From Clusia tigrina (taxonomy: Eukaryota > Arthropoda > Insecta > Diptera > Clusiidae), in assembly GCA_920105625.2 (NCBI GenBank), contig OV050031.1, positions 132,138,514 through 132,202,513 on the forward strand: a DNA stretch of 64,000 bases. Reading direction: 5' to 3'. This document shows positions 32,926-42,529 of this stretch, one piece after another (positions within the stretch are counted from its first letter, which is position 1; each line of letters starts with the position of its first letter). Made by a program: the position numbers and the translations under genes. The notes under the pieces were generated by a model. The model was not told where the DNA came from. It did no database searches and saw only the letters and a program-made list of their open reading frames with translations.

Positions 32926-34388
32926 TATACCCTTTACCTTTAAAAAAGGTAAATAGGGTATACTAACTTTGTGCTTTTGAGAGGGCTTGGAATTTCGAGA
33001 AGGAGGCGTAGTAAGTATGGACATATATATACAGATATGATCAGAATCACTTTCTAAGCAATTTTTATTTTGTCCGTCCGTCTGTCCGTCTGTCCGTCTG
33101 TGGCCACTTTTTTTCTACACCGTTAGAGCTATCTTAATGAAACTTTGCAAAAGTATAGTCTGGACAAAGATACAGAACCAGGTTGCTATATCGGCCGATT
33201 TGGACAAAGACCACGCCATATAAGGAACTTTTTTCACCTTTTTTAAAATGACTATAACTTCGGTCCGATTGATGGAATCGTGTCAGTTTCGCATTTATGG
33301 AGATGTGGGTCCTACTAAAGACTGTGCAAAAAGTGGGCGGTATATATTAACTGCCACGACCACTATTAACAAATATTCATAACTTAAGATCTGGTAGAGA
33401 TTTATGGACGAAATTTTACATGAAGAAACATGTGGACATTATAAAGCTATCAGGCGAAAGACATGCCCAATTTTGATATAAGGAAGTTTCGGTTCTAAAA
33501 TTAAAATTAGCCTACCTATGCTCGTATTGATGCCAGCGGAATAAAAATTTGCAGAAACATACATGGGGTCCATAATAGTGTGTGTGCAGAATATGGAGAT
33601 TATAATACAACTGCCACGCCCACAATTAGCCAAAAATCATTACTAGGTTCCTATTAATGATTTTTCAACGAAATTTCACAGGAAGGTTGCGGGTACTAAC
33701 ATTAAACACCACACCAAAAATGGGCGTGTTATTTTTACAGCCACGCCCACTATTGACATATTATTATAACTTTCGACCTATAAAATATTTTTGGACGAAA
33801 TTTTATATTAGTACGTATATGGTCTCTACAAAGCCATGTACAAGATTCGGAGTCGATCAGATGAAGGATACGCCTCCCTCCCATATAATGAACTTTGGGG
33901 ACCCCATTTGAAGACAACTACCCTATCTATGCTTGTAATGATGATATATGAAACCAAAAAGTTTATATATATACACTGGGTCTGTACTAGCACACATTCC
34001 AAATATGGGCAGATTATTACTACTGCCACGCCCACAATTAACCAAAAATCATTACTAGGTTCCTATTAAAGATTTTTCAACGAAATTTCACAGGAAATAC
34101 TAACATTAAACACTACATAAAAAATCGGCGTATTATTTCGACAGCCACGCCCACTATTGACATATAAATATAACTTACGACCTATACAAACATTTTGAGC
34201 AAAATTTTATATTAGTGGTTCTATTGACACTACGAAGCCATGCACAAGAAATGGGGTCGATATAATCAATTCAAGGTACCCTACTGAAAATAACCGTAGA
34301 TATGCTCCTAATGATGATTTATGAAGAAAAGGTAAAGGGTATTTCGTAGTCGGTCTAACCCGACTTCAGACTTCTTTACTCGTTTTAG
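32926..34388 (+). repeat. DINE-1-like repeat, copy 2, with both terminal hairpins
   Basis: The most complete copy. The left end is a hairpin, ATACCCTTTACCTT / AAGGTAAATAGGGTAT (32927-32961). The CCGTCCGTCTGTCCGTCTG tract is near 33077. The right end has a stem AGTCGG / CCGACT (34348-34365) followed by TTCTTTACTCGTTTT. That arrangement matches the INE-1/DINE-1 plan in Drosophila. Inside, a 412-bp tandem duplication starts CTGCCACGCCCACAATTA at 33611 and 34023. No protein is encoded. Confidence 0.75.
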
Positions 34389-35466
34389 ATTGTTTTCATT
34401 TCTATCGTCTGTTGATGTACTAGCTTTTTTCATTGGAAATGGTGCTTGTGATGTAATTAAAGGGACTACTGTATTAGGAACTACATTCTCTTTATCAGCA
34501 TCATTTGCACTTTTTACTCGTTCTATATAAGGCTTTCAATTTCATTCATTCATCTGTTCTAATGCACTAGCAACAATTAGACAAATAACAAATACGAAAG
34601 TAGAAAACACAAAGAATTTAAATAATATCAAAATTTGTCATCAGTTAACTGACAAAGAAACAGTGAAAAGCAATTACCAAAAAAACTAGCGACTACAAAA
34701 AAAAATGGAATTAGAAAAGCAGAATACTGAGCACAATACAAACAACATTATTAGCTGAGGAAGCCTCATACACCAAACATATCAAACAGGTTCGAACTAC
34801 TAGCGCAAGATTACGAGCAAGACAGAGTGGAACATATTAAATTATACATATTACTATACACAAAATCAAATTAGGAAGCACACGAAATTAAAAAAGAATC
34901 TAAATCTAAACATTAAATAGAAATAGTAAAATGTTAACCTAAAGACAAACGTGGATTCAGATTAATTTTAAGAGATATGTATTACTCAAGCGAAATTGAT
35001 AATATTGTTAAACATCCAGCATGCAAAGAATAATCTCCTTCCTCTTTTCTCGCTGGATCTGCAACTAAAAAAAATGACAAAGACAAATATGTATATAATC
35101 CATATCCTTCATTGTAAAGTCTTTTCGAACCGCAGTTATATTAACAGTTTGGTAGCAGCAATGCAAAACAGCGACATTACAGAATTAAAAACAACGACAA
35201 ACCCAAACAGAAGCAAACTGCTAGATACAATGCGACAGAGTAATTGTCGATTTATAAGTACCGGATATCCACCTTACTGGACAAAAAAGTGCGTAAATCT
35301 AACTGAATTCAGTCTTACAAAAATATTTTAATAAAATCGTGAATATAATTGTTGATGGCATGGCAACAAAAAAAAATACATTTAATTCGAATAAAGAATC
35401 ATAGACCGCAATAGCATATCTGAATGGCAACAATACAAATGGAAAATTCATCACAAATCGCTACTA
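34389..35466. other. Unassigned stretch between repeats
   Basis: Short frames only. The longest (34996-35331, plus strand, 111 codons, MIILLNIQHAKNNLL...) has no motif that I can name. The region is A-rich on the plus strand and could be an old retroelement leader. Confidence 0.35.
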
Positions 35467-35468
35467 TA

Positions 35469-36373
35469 GGGTGTTTTTTTTAGACGTGTGGTTTTCAAGC
35501 AGAAATACAACGCATATATTTTAATGTTATGGCTAAGAATTTAGCTTTATTATAAAGATAAGGGTTTGCCATTGTGTTTTAAAAATTATTTCGGGCAAGT
35601 GGCCGCCGCGGCTGCCTCCAATAAATTCCAGCCGAGAGGCCCAATTTTCGACCACTTTTTGCAGCAATTGAGGCCGTATGTCACCAATTACGCGCCGAAT
35701 ATTCTCTTCCAAGGCGTCAATCGTCTCGGACTTATCTGCGTAGACAAGCGACTTCACATAATCCCACAAAAAATAGTCCAGCGGTGTTAAATCGCACGAT
35801 ATTGGAGGCCACGCCACAGGCCCACGACGCGAGATAATGCGCTCACCAAAAGTTTCCTTCAATAAATTGATTGTTTCGTTGGCTGTATTGCATGTAGTGC
35901 CGTCTTGTTGGAACAAAAGGTCGTCCACATCAACATCCTCCAATTTAGACACGAAAAAGTCATTAATTATGGCTCTATAGCGTTCCCATTGACTGTAACA
36001 GTATGGCCGACTTCATTTTTGAAAAAATAATGACCAATGATTTCCTCTGCTCATAGAACACACCAAACAGTGACTTTTGAGGATGTAACGGCGTCTCAGC
36101 AATGGCTTGTGGATCATCGTCACTCCAAATGCTTATTAACGTACCCATTCAACCAAAAGTGACCTTCATCGCTGAACAAAATTTTCTTGTGAAAATCGGG
36201 ATCGGTGGCCATCTCGTTTTGGGCCCATTCACTGAACGTGCGACACTTTTGATGGTCGTTCGGCTGCGAAATGGTAAACCAAAATGAGCATAAATCAAGT
36301 GACAGCTGTCAAAAAGACCAACTCCGAAAAAAGTATTGCCAGATTGAAGACCAGACGTCTAAAAAAAACTCGC
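35469..36373 (-). mobile_element. D,D41D mariner-type transposon, copy 3, internally deleted
   Basis: About 905 bp with inverted repeats sharing GTTTTTTTTAGACGT followed by TGGT(T/C)TTCAA at both ends. TA flanks the left end (35467-35468); the right flank is TT, probably mutated. The gene lacks the N-terminal helix-turn-helix third, so it is a deletion derivative. The ends differ from those at 3351 and 27822. Confidence 0.8.
35533..36290 (-). pseudogene. Mariner-type transposase, D,D41D class, copy 3, catalytic part
   Basis: The long open piece (35952-35533) carries LFQQDGTTCNTANETINLL (second Asp), SCDLTPLDYFLWDYVKSLVYA (third Asp, 41 residues later) and the C-terminal GGSRGGHLPEIIFK. Upstream, in shifted frames to about 36290, are remains of the first-Asp region (FSDEGHFWLNG-like, near 36170). 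No DNA-binding domain is present. Stops lie near 36000-36130. Confidence 0.83.
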
Positions 36374-36790
36374 TTTATCATAATTCACATTAAAGACAAA
36401 AATAAAACTCAGGAAAAAATGACGAAACCCTAGACACAGTGAAGGCAAAGCCACATTCTACAAATAGTCAAATGATCTGAAGCTAATGGTTAAACAATTT
36501 TAAGATAAACAGTTTGAACATTATCGAAACACCAAAGAACAAACCACATTCCCTTTCGAAACCATATTTAGAAATTATATGAACAATTATTTATTTTCGA
36601 GCTTAGCGACTCCCAAAACATCCGAAAGCGTTTTACGCACTTAAAAAATGAACACTTTCTACAATATTATTATATTGAGAGATTTTATTTAACCACAAGA
36701 CACGAGTAGTGTGGCAACGGTTTCTTGCCGTCAGTTGGTTAAAAAATTTTGGACATTGCTGTTGAACTTGGGGAAGGTTTAAGTAGATGC
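36374..36790. other. Unassigned A+T-rich stretch
   Basis: No frame over 60 codons and no repeat shared within the window. Confidence 0.5.
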
Positions 36791-36799
36791 TAAAGTTTG

Positions 36800-37760
36800 C
36801 ATATTTAACAATCTTGCGTTTTCTGTTATTAGGATTTCACATCCCTGTGAAATTTCGGTCATAAATCTTTAATAGGAACACAGTAATGATTTTTGGCTAA
36901 TTGTGGGCGAGGCAGTTGTATTATAGTCTCCATATTCTGCACACAAGCCAATTTTCATTAATCTGGCATCAATACGAGCATAGGTAGGCTAATTTTAATT
37001 TTATACCCGAAAGTTATATCAAAAGTGGGCGTGCCTTTTCTCTGATCAGCCCCATTTGGTGCAGATAGCTTTATAATCTCCTCTTGATCCTTCCCATAAA
37101 ATTTCGTCAGTAAACCTCTAACAGATCTTAAGTTATTAATATTTGTTAATAGTGGGTGTGGAAATTAATATATACAGCCCAGTATTTAGTAGGACCAACA
37201 TCTTCATAACTGCTAAATGACGTCACGATTCCATCAATTAGACCGAAGTTATGGTAATTTTAAAAAACGTGAAAAAGTTCCTTATATGGTAGGTAGGCGT
37301 GGTCTTTGTCCAAATCGGCCCATATAGCAATATGGTTCTGTATCTTTGTCCAAACTATTATTATTATTATTATATCTTGCACCGTAATTAATTATGAGTG
37401 CAAGGTGTTGGGGGAATGAGTGCTAGCTATAGAGGCTTTCGACTCGAAGAGAAAAAGATTTTATAGAAAGAAGCATTTTGGAGACCAAGTCCGGGGCAGG
37501 ATTTGAACCTACGACCCTCGGGGTGTGAATCTAGCATGCTTACCACTAGACCACAGAGGGTGGCGTCCAAACTATACTTTTGCAAAATTTCATTAAGATA
37601 GCTCTAACGGTGTAGAAAAAAAGCGGTCACAGACAGACAGACGGACAGACGGACGGACAAAATAAAAATTGCTTAGAAAGTGATTCTGATCATATCTGTA
37701 TATATATATATGTCCATACCTACCACGCCTCCTTCTTGAAATTGCAAAGGGTATACAAAT
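36800..37760 (-). repeat. DINE-1-like repeat, copy 3, split by a SINE
   Basis: Inverted relative to copies 1 and 2. It ends at about 37757 with the complement of the ATACCCTTT start, and carries the GACAGACAGACGGACAGACGG tract (complement of the CCGTC repeats) near 37632. Similarity to copy 2 continues down to about 36840 (AGGAACACAGTAATGATTTTTGG). SINE copy 3 is inserted at 37359-37564. Confidence 0.75.
37359..37564 (-). repeat. tRNA-derived SINE, copy 3, complete with target duplication
   Basis: The best copy. On the minus strand the A box is TGGTCTAGTGG (complement at 37543-37553) and the B box GGTTCAAATCC (complement at 37499-37509), followed by a family-specific body and a (TAA)n-type tail (37359-37372). 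An 11-bp target duplication GTCCAAACTAT lies at 37348-37358 and 37565-37575, within a DINE-1-like repeat. Copies 1 and 2 share the body sequence. Confidence 0.92.
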
Positions 37761-38540
37761 ATTGTTTAAATTTATGAAATATTAATAAGCTCAAAATTCG
37801 AATCAATGGTTGTATCCTCCAGTCGAACTAATTCTATTTCACAATTACTTAGAATCCGTTCGGCTTCATATTCGCGATATTCATAACAACTTATATTGAG
37901 TGTACGTTTTGAATAGTTGCTGTCATTACTTAACTTAACTTATCTTTAGTATCGTCTGTGTGTTGTATTCTCGTATAAAGTGCTTGTAAAATGGATGATT
38001 AGTCTCAATTAATCTAGATATACGAGTATATATATTTCTTTTTTAATAAAATTTTGCCTAAATGGTTTCTGTAGCTTCTTCAGCTACAAGAAAGTATTGT
38101 GAGACGATGGAGGTGTTGTTGTTGATACTGTTGTTGTTATTTCTGGTATTATAGATTGATCGTTGGTGTATTCTCTTCTTTCATAGATTGGTGTGTTCTC
38201 TTCTTCACTTAAATTCTTACTAAACTTTGGTAATTGAAATGATAAATATAGTATCATTATTAGGTAGCGCAACTGAAAATTCCAAGCTTTCCTTGTTTTC
38301 ACCCAAAGCAGCAAAATTAATTGGTTTTAGTGTACAATTTTTTTGATTTTGTTATATTTTTTCATTAGATCTATTTAGTTTATGGGCTTAATGTAAACTA
38401 AATAAAGACCATACCGAAAATAATATTTCATTATTCAATAGTTTTGAAATTCGGTTCATCTATAGATTTCACAACATGCTCATCAGTTACACTATTAGAA
38501 TTGACTTCTATGACATCACTTGTTGTGAAATTGTCTTCTT
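37761..38540. other. Unassigned stretch downstream of the Polinton relic
   Basis: It holds a 76-codon minus-strand frame (38314-38084) rich in Glu, Ser and Thr (EEENTPIYERREYTND, then TTTVSTTTPPSS). This could be the tail of a Polinton gene given its direction, or chance. The rest has no readable feature. Confidence 0.3.
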
Positions 38541-38555
38541 CAATTTCATTATCGC

Positions 38556-38937
38556 TTAACTTTTTAATTTCTCTTCCTCTACGAGATTTTCTCGCGTTTC
38601 TACATGAGTGTCAATTTCAGTACCATTCATCATTTTCTCTAGAGATTCTGACAGCATGTCTATATCTCGAAAAATACATGATGGTAGATATTCGTTCAAG
38701 TATTCGTTCAAATATTGGAAGATAAGAAGGTAATTGTTGATCACGATTAATTGTAATAATTATTGTCCTCCATCCACCTTCAGCTGATACATACATTTGT
38801 AAAATTTTCTCCAAAACAACAGCTTGTGCATTTTTAAAGATTTCCAACGTGCACGACAAATTCAATATTTGTGTTCGGGTTTTATCAGTTGACACCAGTG
38901 CATTCTCTCCTAAAGTTTTCAAACGAATGAAAAGCAT
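38556..38937 (-). other. Unrecognised gene fragment next to Polinton protease
   Basis: The minus-strand frame from 38937 reads as a helical protein (TRTQILNLSCTLEIFKNAQA, VLEKILQMYVSAEGGW, LPSYLPIFERILERIS). It changes frame near 38690 at a small duplication (AACGAATACTTGAACGAATA), then goes on as FRDIDMLSESLEKMM with an acidic tail. It starts about 40 bases after the protease remnant, on the same strand, so it may be the next Polinton gene. I do not recognise the family. Confidence 0.45.
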
Positions 38938-38969
38938 TAATTAAAGTTTATTCAATTTACTTGTTTTTT

Positions 38970-39500
38970 TATTTCTCTTATATATGAAACAAAAAATTCA
39001 AAGCAAGAAGAAGAATAAATTTTTATTGTTTCAAATAAACAATTACAATATATTTTTTGTTTTCGTATAGAAATTTTAAACATAACTGTCCCCATATATA
39101 TGTGTTAATTTTTTGTTGGCTTAGTTGTTCACTTCCAGAACTATCAAACTATTCGCTAAGGTTTCCTTTCTTATAATATGCAACCCAGTGAGTACCGACA
39201 TTTGTCTACAGTGTTGGCCAAAATTTAAAATATCGTTACTGTTGAGAACTTTTGGGTAGCATTTTCAAGATATTTTGTCTGTGTTTTCAAATACAAACCC
39301 AGACCTATTTTGTAAGGTTTCAGGAATAAACCTTTACCCACAGCTATTGCTTCCATTTGTTTATTATGACGTATTGATTCGGCTAATATTTGTGCTTTTC
39401 GTTGCATTAACTACTTTAGTGATACCAGCTGCTCCTCCAAATAATCCGCCAAGCGCTGAGAACAATGGTATGGAGAAATCCTGCAATTTTCGTAACCTGT
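38970..39500 (-). pseudogene. Polinton/Maverick relic: small capsid-type protein and adenain-like protease
   Basis: Two neighbouring Polinton genes on the minus strand, both broken. The first (about 39480-39280) has the hydrophobic glycine-rich FSALGGLFGGAAGITKVVN start and the repeat KGLFLKPYKIGLGLYLK, typical of a small minor-capsid/core-like Polinton protein. The second (from about 39262) starts MLPKSSQ and keeps GTHWVAYYKKGN (catalytic His region) and GQLCLKFLYE (catalytic Cys region) of an adenovirus-type cysteine protease. The part between start and His is shortened, and there are three stops. The proteins act in virion maturation in Polinton-like elements; this copy cannot. Confidence 0.72.
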
Positions 39501-39543
39501 ATATATCGCGGTATTTCAACAGCATTTTTAGTGTATTTTAATG

Positions 39544-40056
39544 TGTTGGGGACCGTATTGGTTTGTCCTCGGGGAGGTCCTCTTGCTGCTTGTCCTGGCG
39601 CGCGAGTACCTGTAAACGTAGATTCACTCTTTAGAATAAAACACTTCATCACTTTTAGTTTAAAAACAACAAGAAGCTTTATTCTTAAAATACTAATTCT
39701 TATATACTATTCACAAGAAACAATTACAGTCTACGTATTGACTTCTCAGGTGTTCCAGTTACGCAATTGTTGATTGGTGTCAGTGGCTCAAGCCAACTGA
39801 CCTACTGAATGTAAAAGTGTCGTCGGTGCATTCTAAATGCCCTTCGTCAGCTTGTCTGCGGAACTGTGACATCCTTAAAGTTTACATAATAATTAATACT
39901 TAATTACTATTCATTTACATTATTTGCACCCTAGAAACATGTTCTCTCTTAATGAATTTAATTGCGTAAAGCTAACCACACCAAATGTGTAGTATCTGTT
40001 AGGAGTAGGTGCTGTGAGTCAACTACGCGTAAGTAGCTTGATATTAACTCACAACA
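39544..40056 (-). repeat. Orphan LTR with polypurine tract, 3' LTR type
   Basis: On the minus strand a candidate LTR starts TGTTGTGAG at 40056 and ends CCCAACA at 39544. It has a TATATAAG promoter-like box and AATAAAG inside (near 39700-39680). It is directly preceded by a polypurine tract, AAAGAGGGGAGGGA (complement at 40057-40070). The tract implies a 3' LTR whose internal region lay above 40070, but no pol can be read there. Superfamily is undetermined; the 3' boundary could instead be near 39613. Confidence 0.55.
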
Positions 40057-40070
40057 TCCCTCCCCTCTTT

Positions 40071-41195
40071 CTAAAAGAAGTTAGTGCAACTAACTTCCAT
40101 TAAATCTTTACAATATTTTTCTTGCACTGCAAACAGTTATGTGCGCGATTTAACTCTATAGTACATACATATAATTTGTTTTATTTTTTTTCTTAAAATC
40201 GCCTTATTTGGGCTCTATCACGGTTTTTTTCCTTTTTATTCTCGTCTTTTCCATATATATTTTTTTTCTCTAGCTTTTCTTTTGTAGTTTTTTTTTCTTT
40301 ACTTTATTTTTGTTCTTTTATTTTTATCTATCATTTTTTTCTTATATTCCCCCTTTTTATAATTTGGTCTTTTATTGACTCTTTTCTCATTGGCGTATAT
40401 ACAAACATCTATACAATAGCACAATTCTATTTTATACCTAAAATCTTACATTATACTGCGACCTCTGCTACATGCTGGTCCAGTTGACGACCGCTGTTGT
40501 CGGAGTGAAATCCCTCGATGAACTCCGCATACCCAACCCTTCTTTCTGGACCGGTACGTATGATATTTGAGGCTGGCGATTTTGTTTACCATCAAAACTT
40601 CGTTTGCCTTCTTCTCTCGATTTATATATCGTGCCCCAACGAATGTAGGTGGTACCAAACCAGCGAATAATATTTCTTATGTTCATCCTCTAGATTGAAC
40701 ATATTCTTTACTGAAGCAATTGACTTCCGTAAGAGGAATTTCCCCTGTTTATTATATTTGGTGGTGGTTGCAGTCACCCTCCCATGCCCAACTTATTCAA
40801 CTTATTCAACTTATTCAAAAACAATTCTGGTCAGATTGTGATCCACTGGGTGGACATTGTAACGTAAGACTGTCCAATGCAAAATATGACACCGCAAAGA
40901 AACTTGTTTATTTTTCCATTGTTTGTCAATAAACCCATCAAAAACGTGATCAAATACTGCGGTCATATGCTGTTTCGAGAATATCACGTTCGTCGCCATT
41001 CATCCGCAATCCATCGTATAATACGTTGGTCCTTTAGTCCGCACCGTCTTCCGATATACGCTGTTCCCGGAAGTTCTTGCTTCGATTCACATCATCAGAG
41101 CTGAATACTTATAATAATTTTCTTAAATATCTATTTAACATTTTAGTTTGATATCTTTCTATGTTTAATTTTTTTCGAACATTTCATAAGTCCTC
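40071..41195. other. Unassigned stretch between the orphan LTR and jockey LINE 2
   Basis: A T-rich tract (40170-40400) is followed by short frames on both strands. Minus-strand pieces (40686-40446 in two frames; 40999-40811) look like decayed coding sequence but match nothing that I know. A small TTCAACTTA tandem repeat is at about 40794-40818. The first part may be the lost interior of the LTR element; the last 100 bases may be the 5' UTR of LINE 2. Confidence 0.35.
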
Positions 41196-41219
41196 AATGC
41201 CCCTCGCCACAATCAAGCT

Positions 41220-42529
41220 CGTCTTTTCCAAATAAAAACAGCTCTCAACAAACTGTCCAACAACAAATTGATCAGCTTCAACGCCAGCTTCAGCTGCTAC
41301 ACAAACAACAGCAACCAGTTGCCTCTCCCCAAGTCACAGTAAGTGTACCCTCCCACGACGAGGACTGGAAAACGGTTCTAAAGAAGAAAAGGCAGAGAGA
41401 GAGTCCAGGTAAGACAAAGACCACTCAAAAACAAGCTAAACTTGAAAAATACTGGCTAGGAGATCCGAAAGGAACCGAAAATCGATTTTCGTCCCTAGAA
41501 GAAGTTGAAGAATGTGACCAAAAAAACACAGAACATAAAGAAAAAGTGTCTAAGCCCCCACCAATATTTGTTGACAGAGTTACCAATATAGCTCCTCTAA
41601 TGAAACTATTGTCTGAAGCTGCTCCAAATTCATACGAATTAAAGCTCATAAACAATGAGCAAGTTAAAATCCAGGCATTTTCTCCAGAAGCCTACAAGAT
41701 AATAGTCAACCAGCTTGAGCTAAAAAACACCGAATTTTTCACCTATAAGCCAAAACAAGAAAGAGGCTTCAAAGTAGTACTGAAAAATATGCACCCATCT
41801 ATAGGCACAGATGAAATAACCCAAGCCCTGCAAAACCTCGGTCACTTTGTCACGAATATTTGGAACATAAAGCGAAGAAACACAAAAAAGCCTCTGCCAA
41901 TGTTTATCATTGAACTTCAAACAAACTCAAACAATAAAGAAATTTATGAAGTCAAATACCTGCTTCATACAAAAATTGTTTTTGAGCCCCCCCGACCGAC
42001 TCGCGATATTCCCCAATGCGCTAACTGTCAGCAGTATGGGCATACAAAAACGTACTGTCGCAGGAAACCAATGTGCATTAAATGCGCCGGAAGCCACACG
42101 TCTTCAGATTGTGTACGTAAAAGCAGATCAGATGAAGTCAAATGCGCCTTGTGTGAAGGTAATCACCCAGCAAATTACAAAGGTTGTGCAGTCTATAAAA
42201 ATCTTCAGAAAATGAAATTCCCACAATTAAGGAAAAACGACAATTTACCCATGAATCCTACTCAACAACAGGAAGTTCTGGTAAATCCCAGTACATCAAA
42301 ACAAACTCAAAATGTACTTTCATACGCTCAGGCACTGAAACACTCAGCACAAGCAACTAATGAAAACACAACGGCCCTACCAATTAATACTGTTCCTGCA
42401 GAAACCCAAGCTCCGAACGAAATGCGAGAAATGATAATGCTACTCCGGCAAGTCATGCAACAAATCACAACAATGATGAACTTATTAGTGACCCTCACGA
42501 CTAAGAATTGCTCATCCTCAATCCCATAA
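41220..42529 (+). CDS. Jockey LINE 2 ORF1 (Gag-like, three zinc knuckles)
   Basis: Open frame with a Gln-rich start (QQTVQQQIDQLQRQLQLL) and a basic stretch (KKKRQRESPGK). An RRM-like segment follows (GFKVVLKNMHPSIGTDEITQ), then three knuckles: CANCQQYGHTKTYC, CIKCAGSHTSSDC and CALCEGNHPANYKGC. The last 60 residues look amphipathic. The first Met-like codon in frame that I can place is near 41546, but homology to LINE 1 begins earlier, so the real start is upstream or lost. The stop TAA is at 42527-42529. ORF1 proteins bind element RNA and form particles. Confidence 0.88.

Noticed and set aside
33657..34069. Plus and minus frames in the DINE-like repeat
   Set aside because: The repeat is non-coding in all three copies and the frames are not conserved between the tandem units.
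37490..37560. Functional tRNA gene
   Set aside because: A and B boxes are present but no acceptor stem pairs, and the same sequence recurs with a non-tRNA body and target duplication, so it is a SINE.
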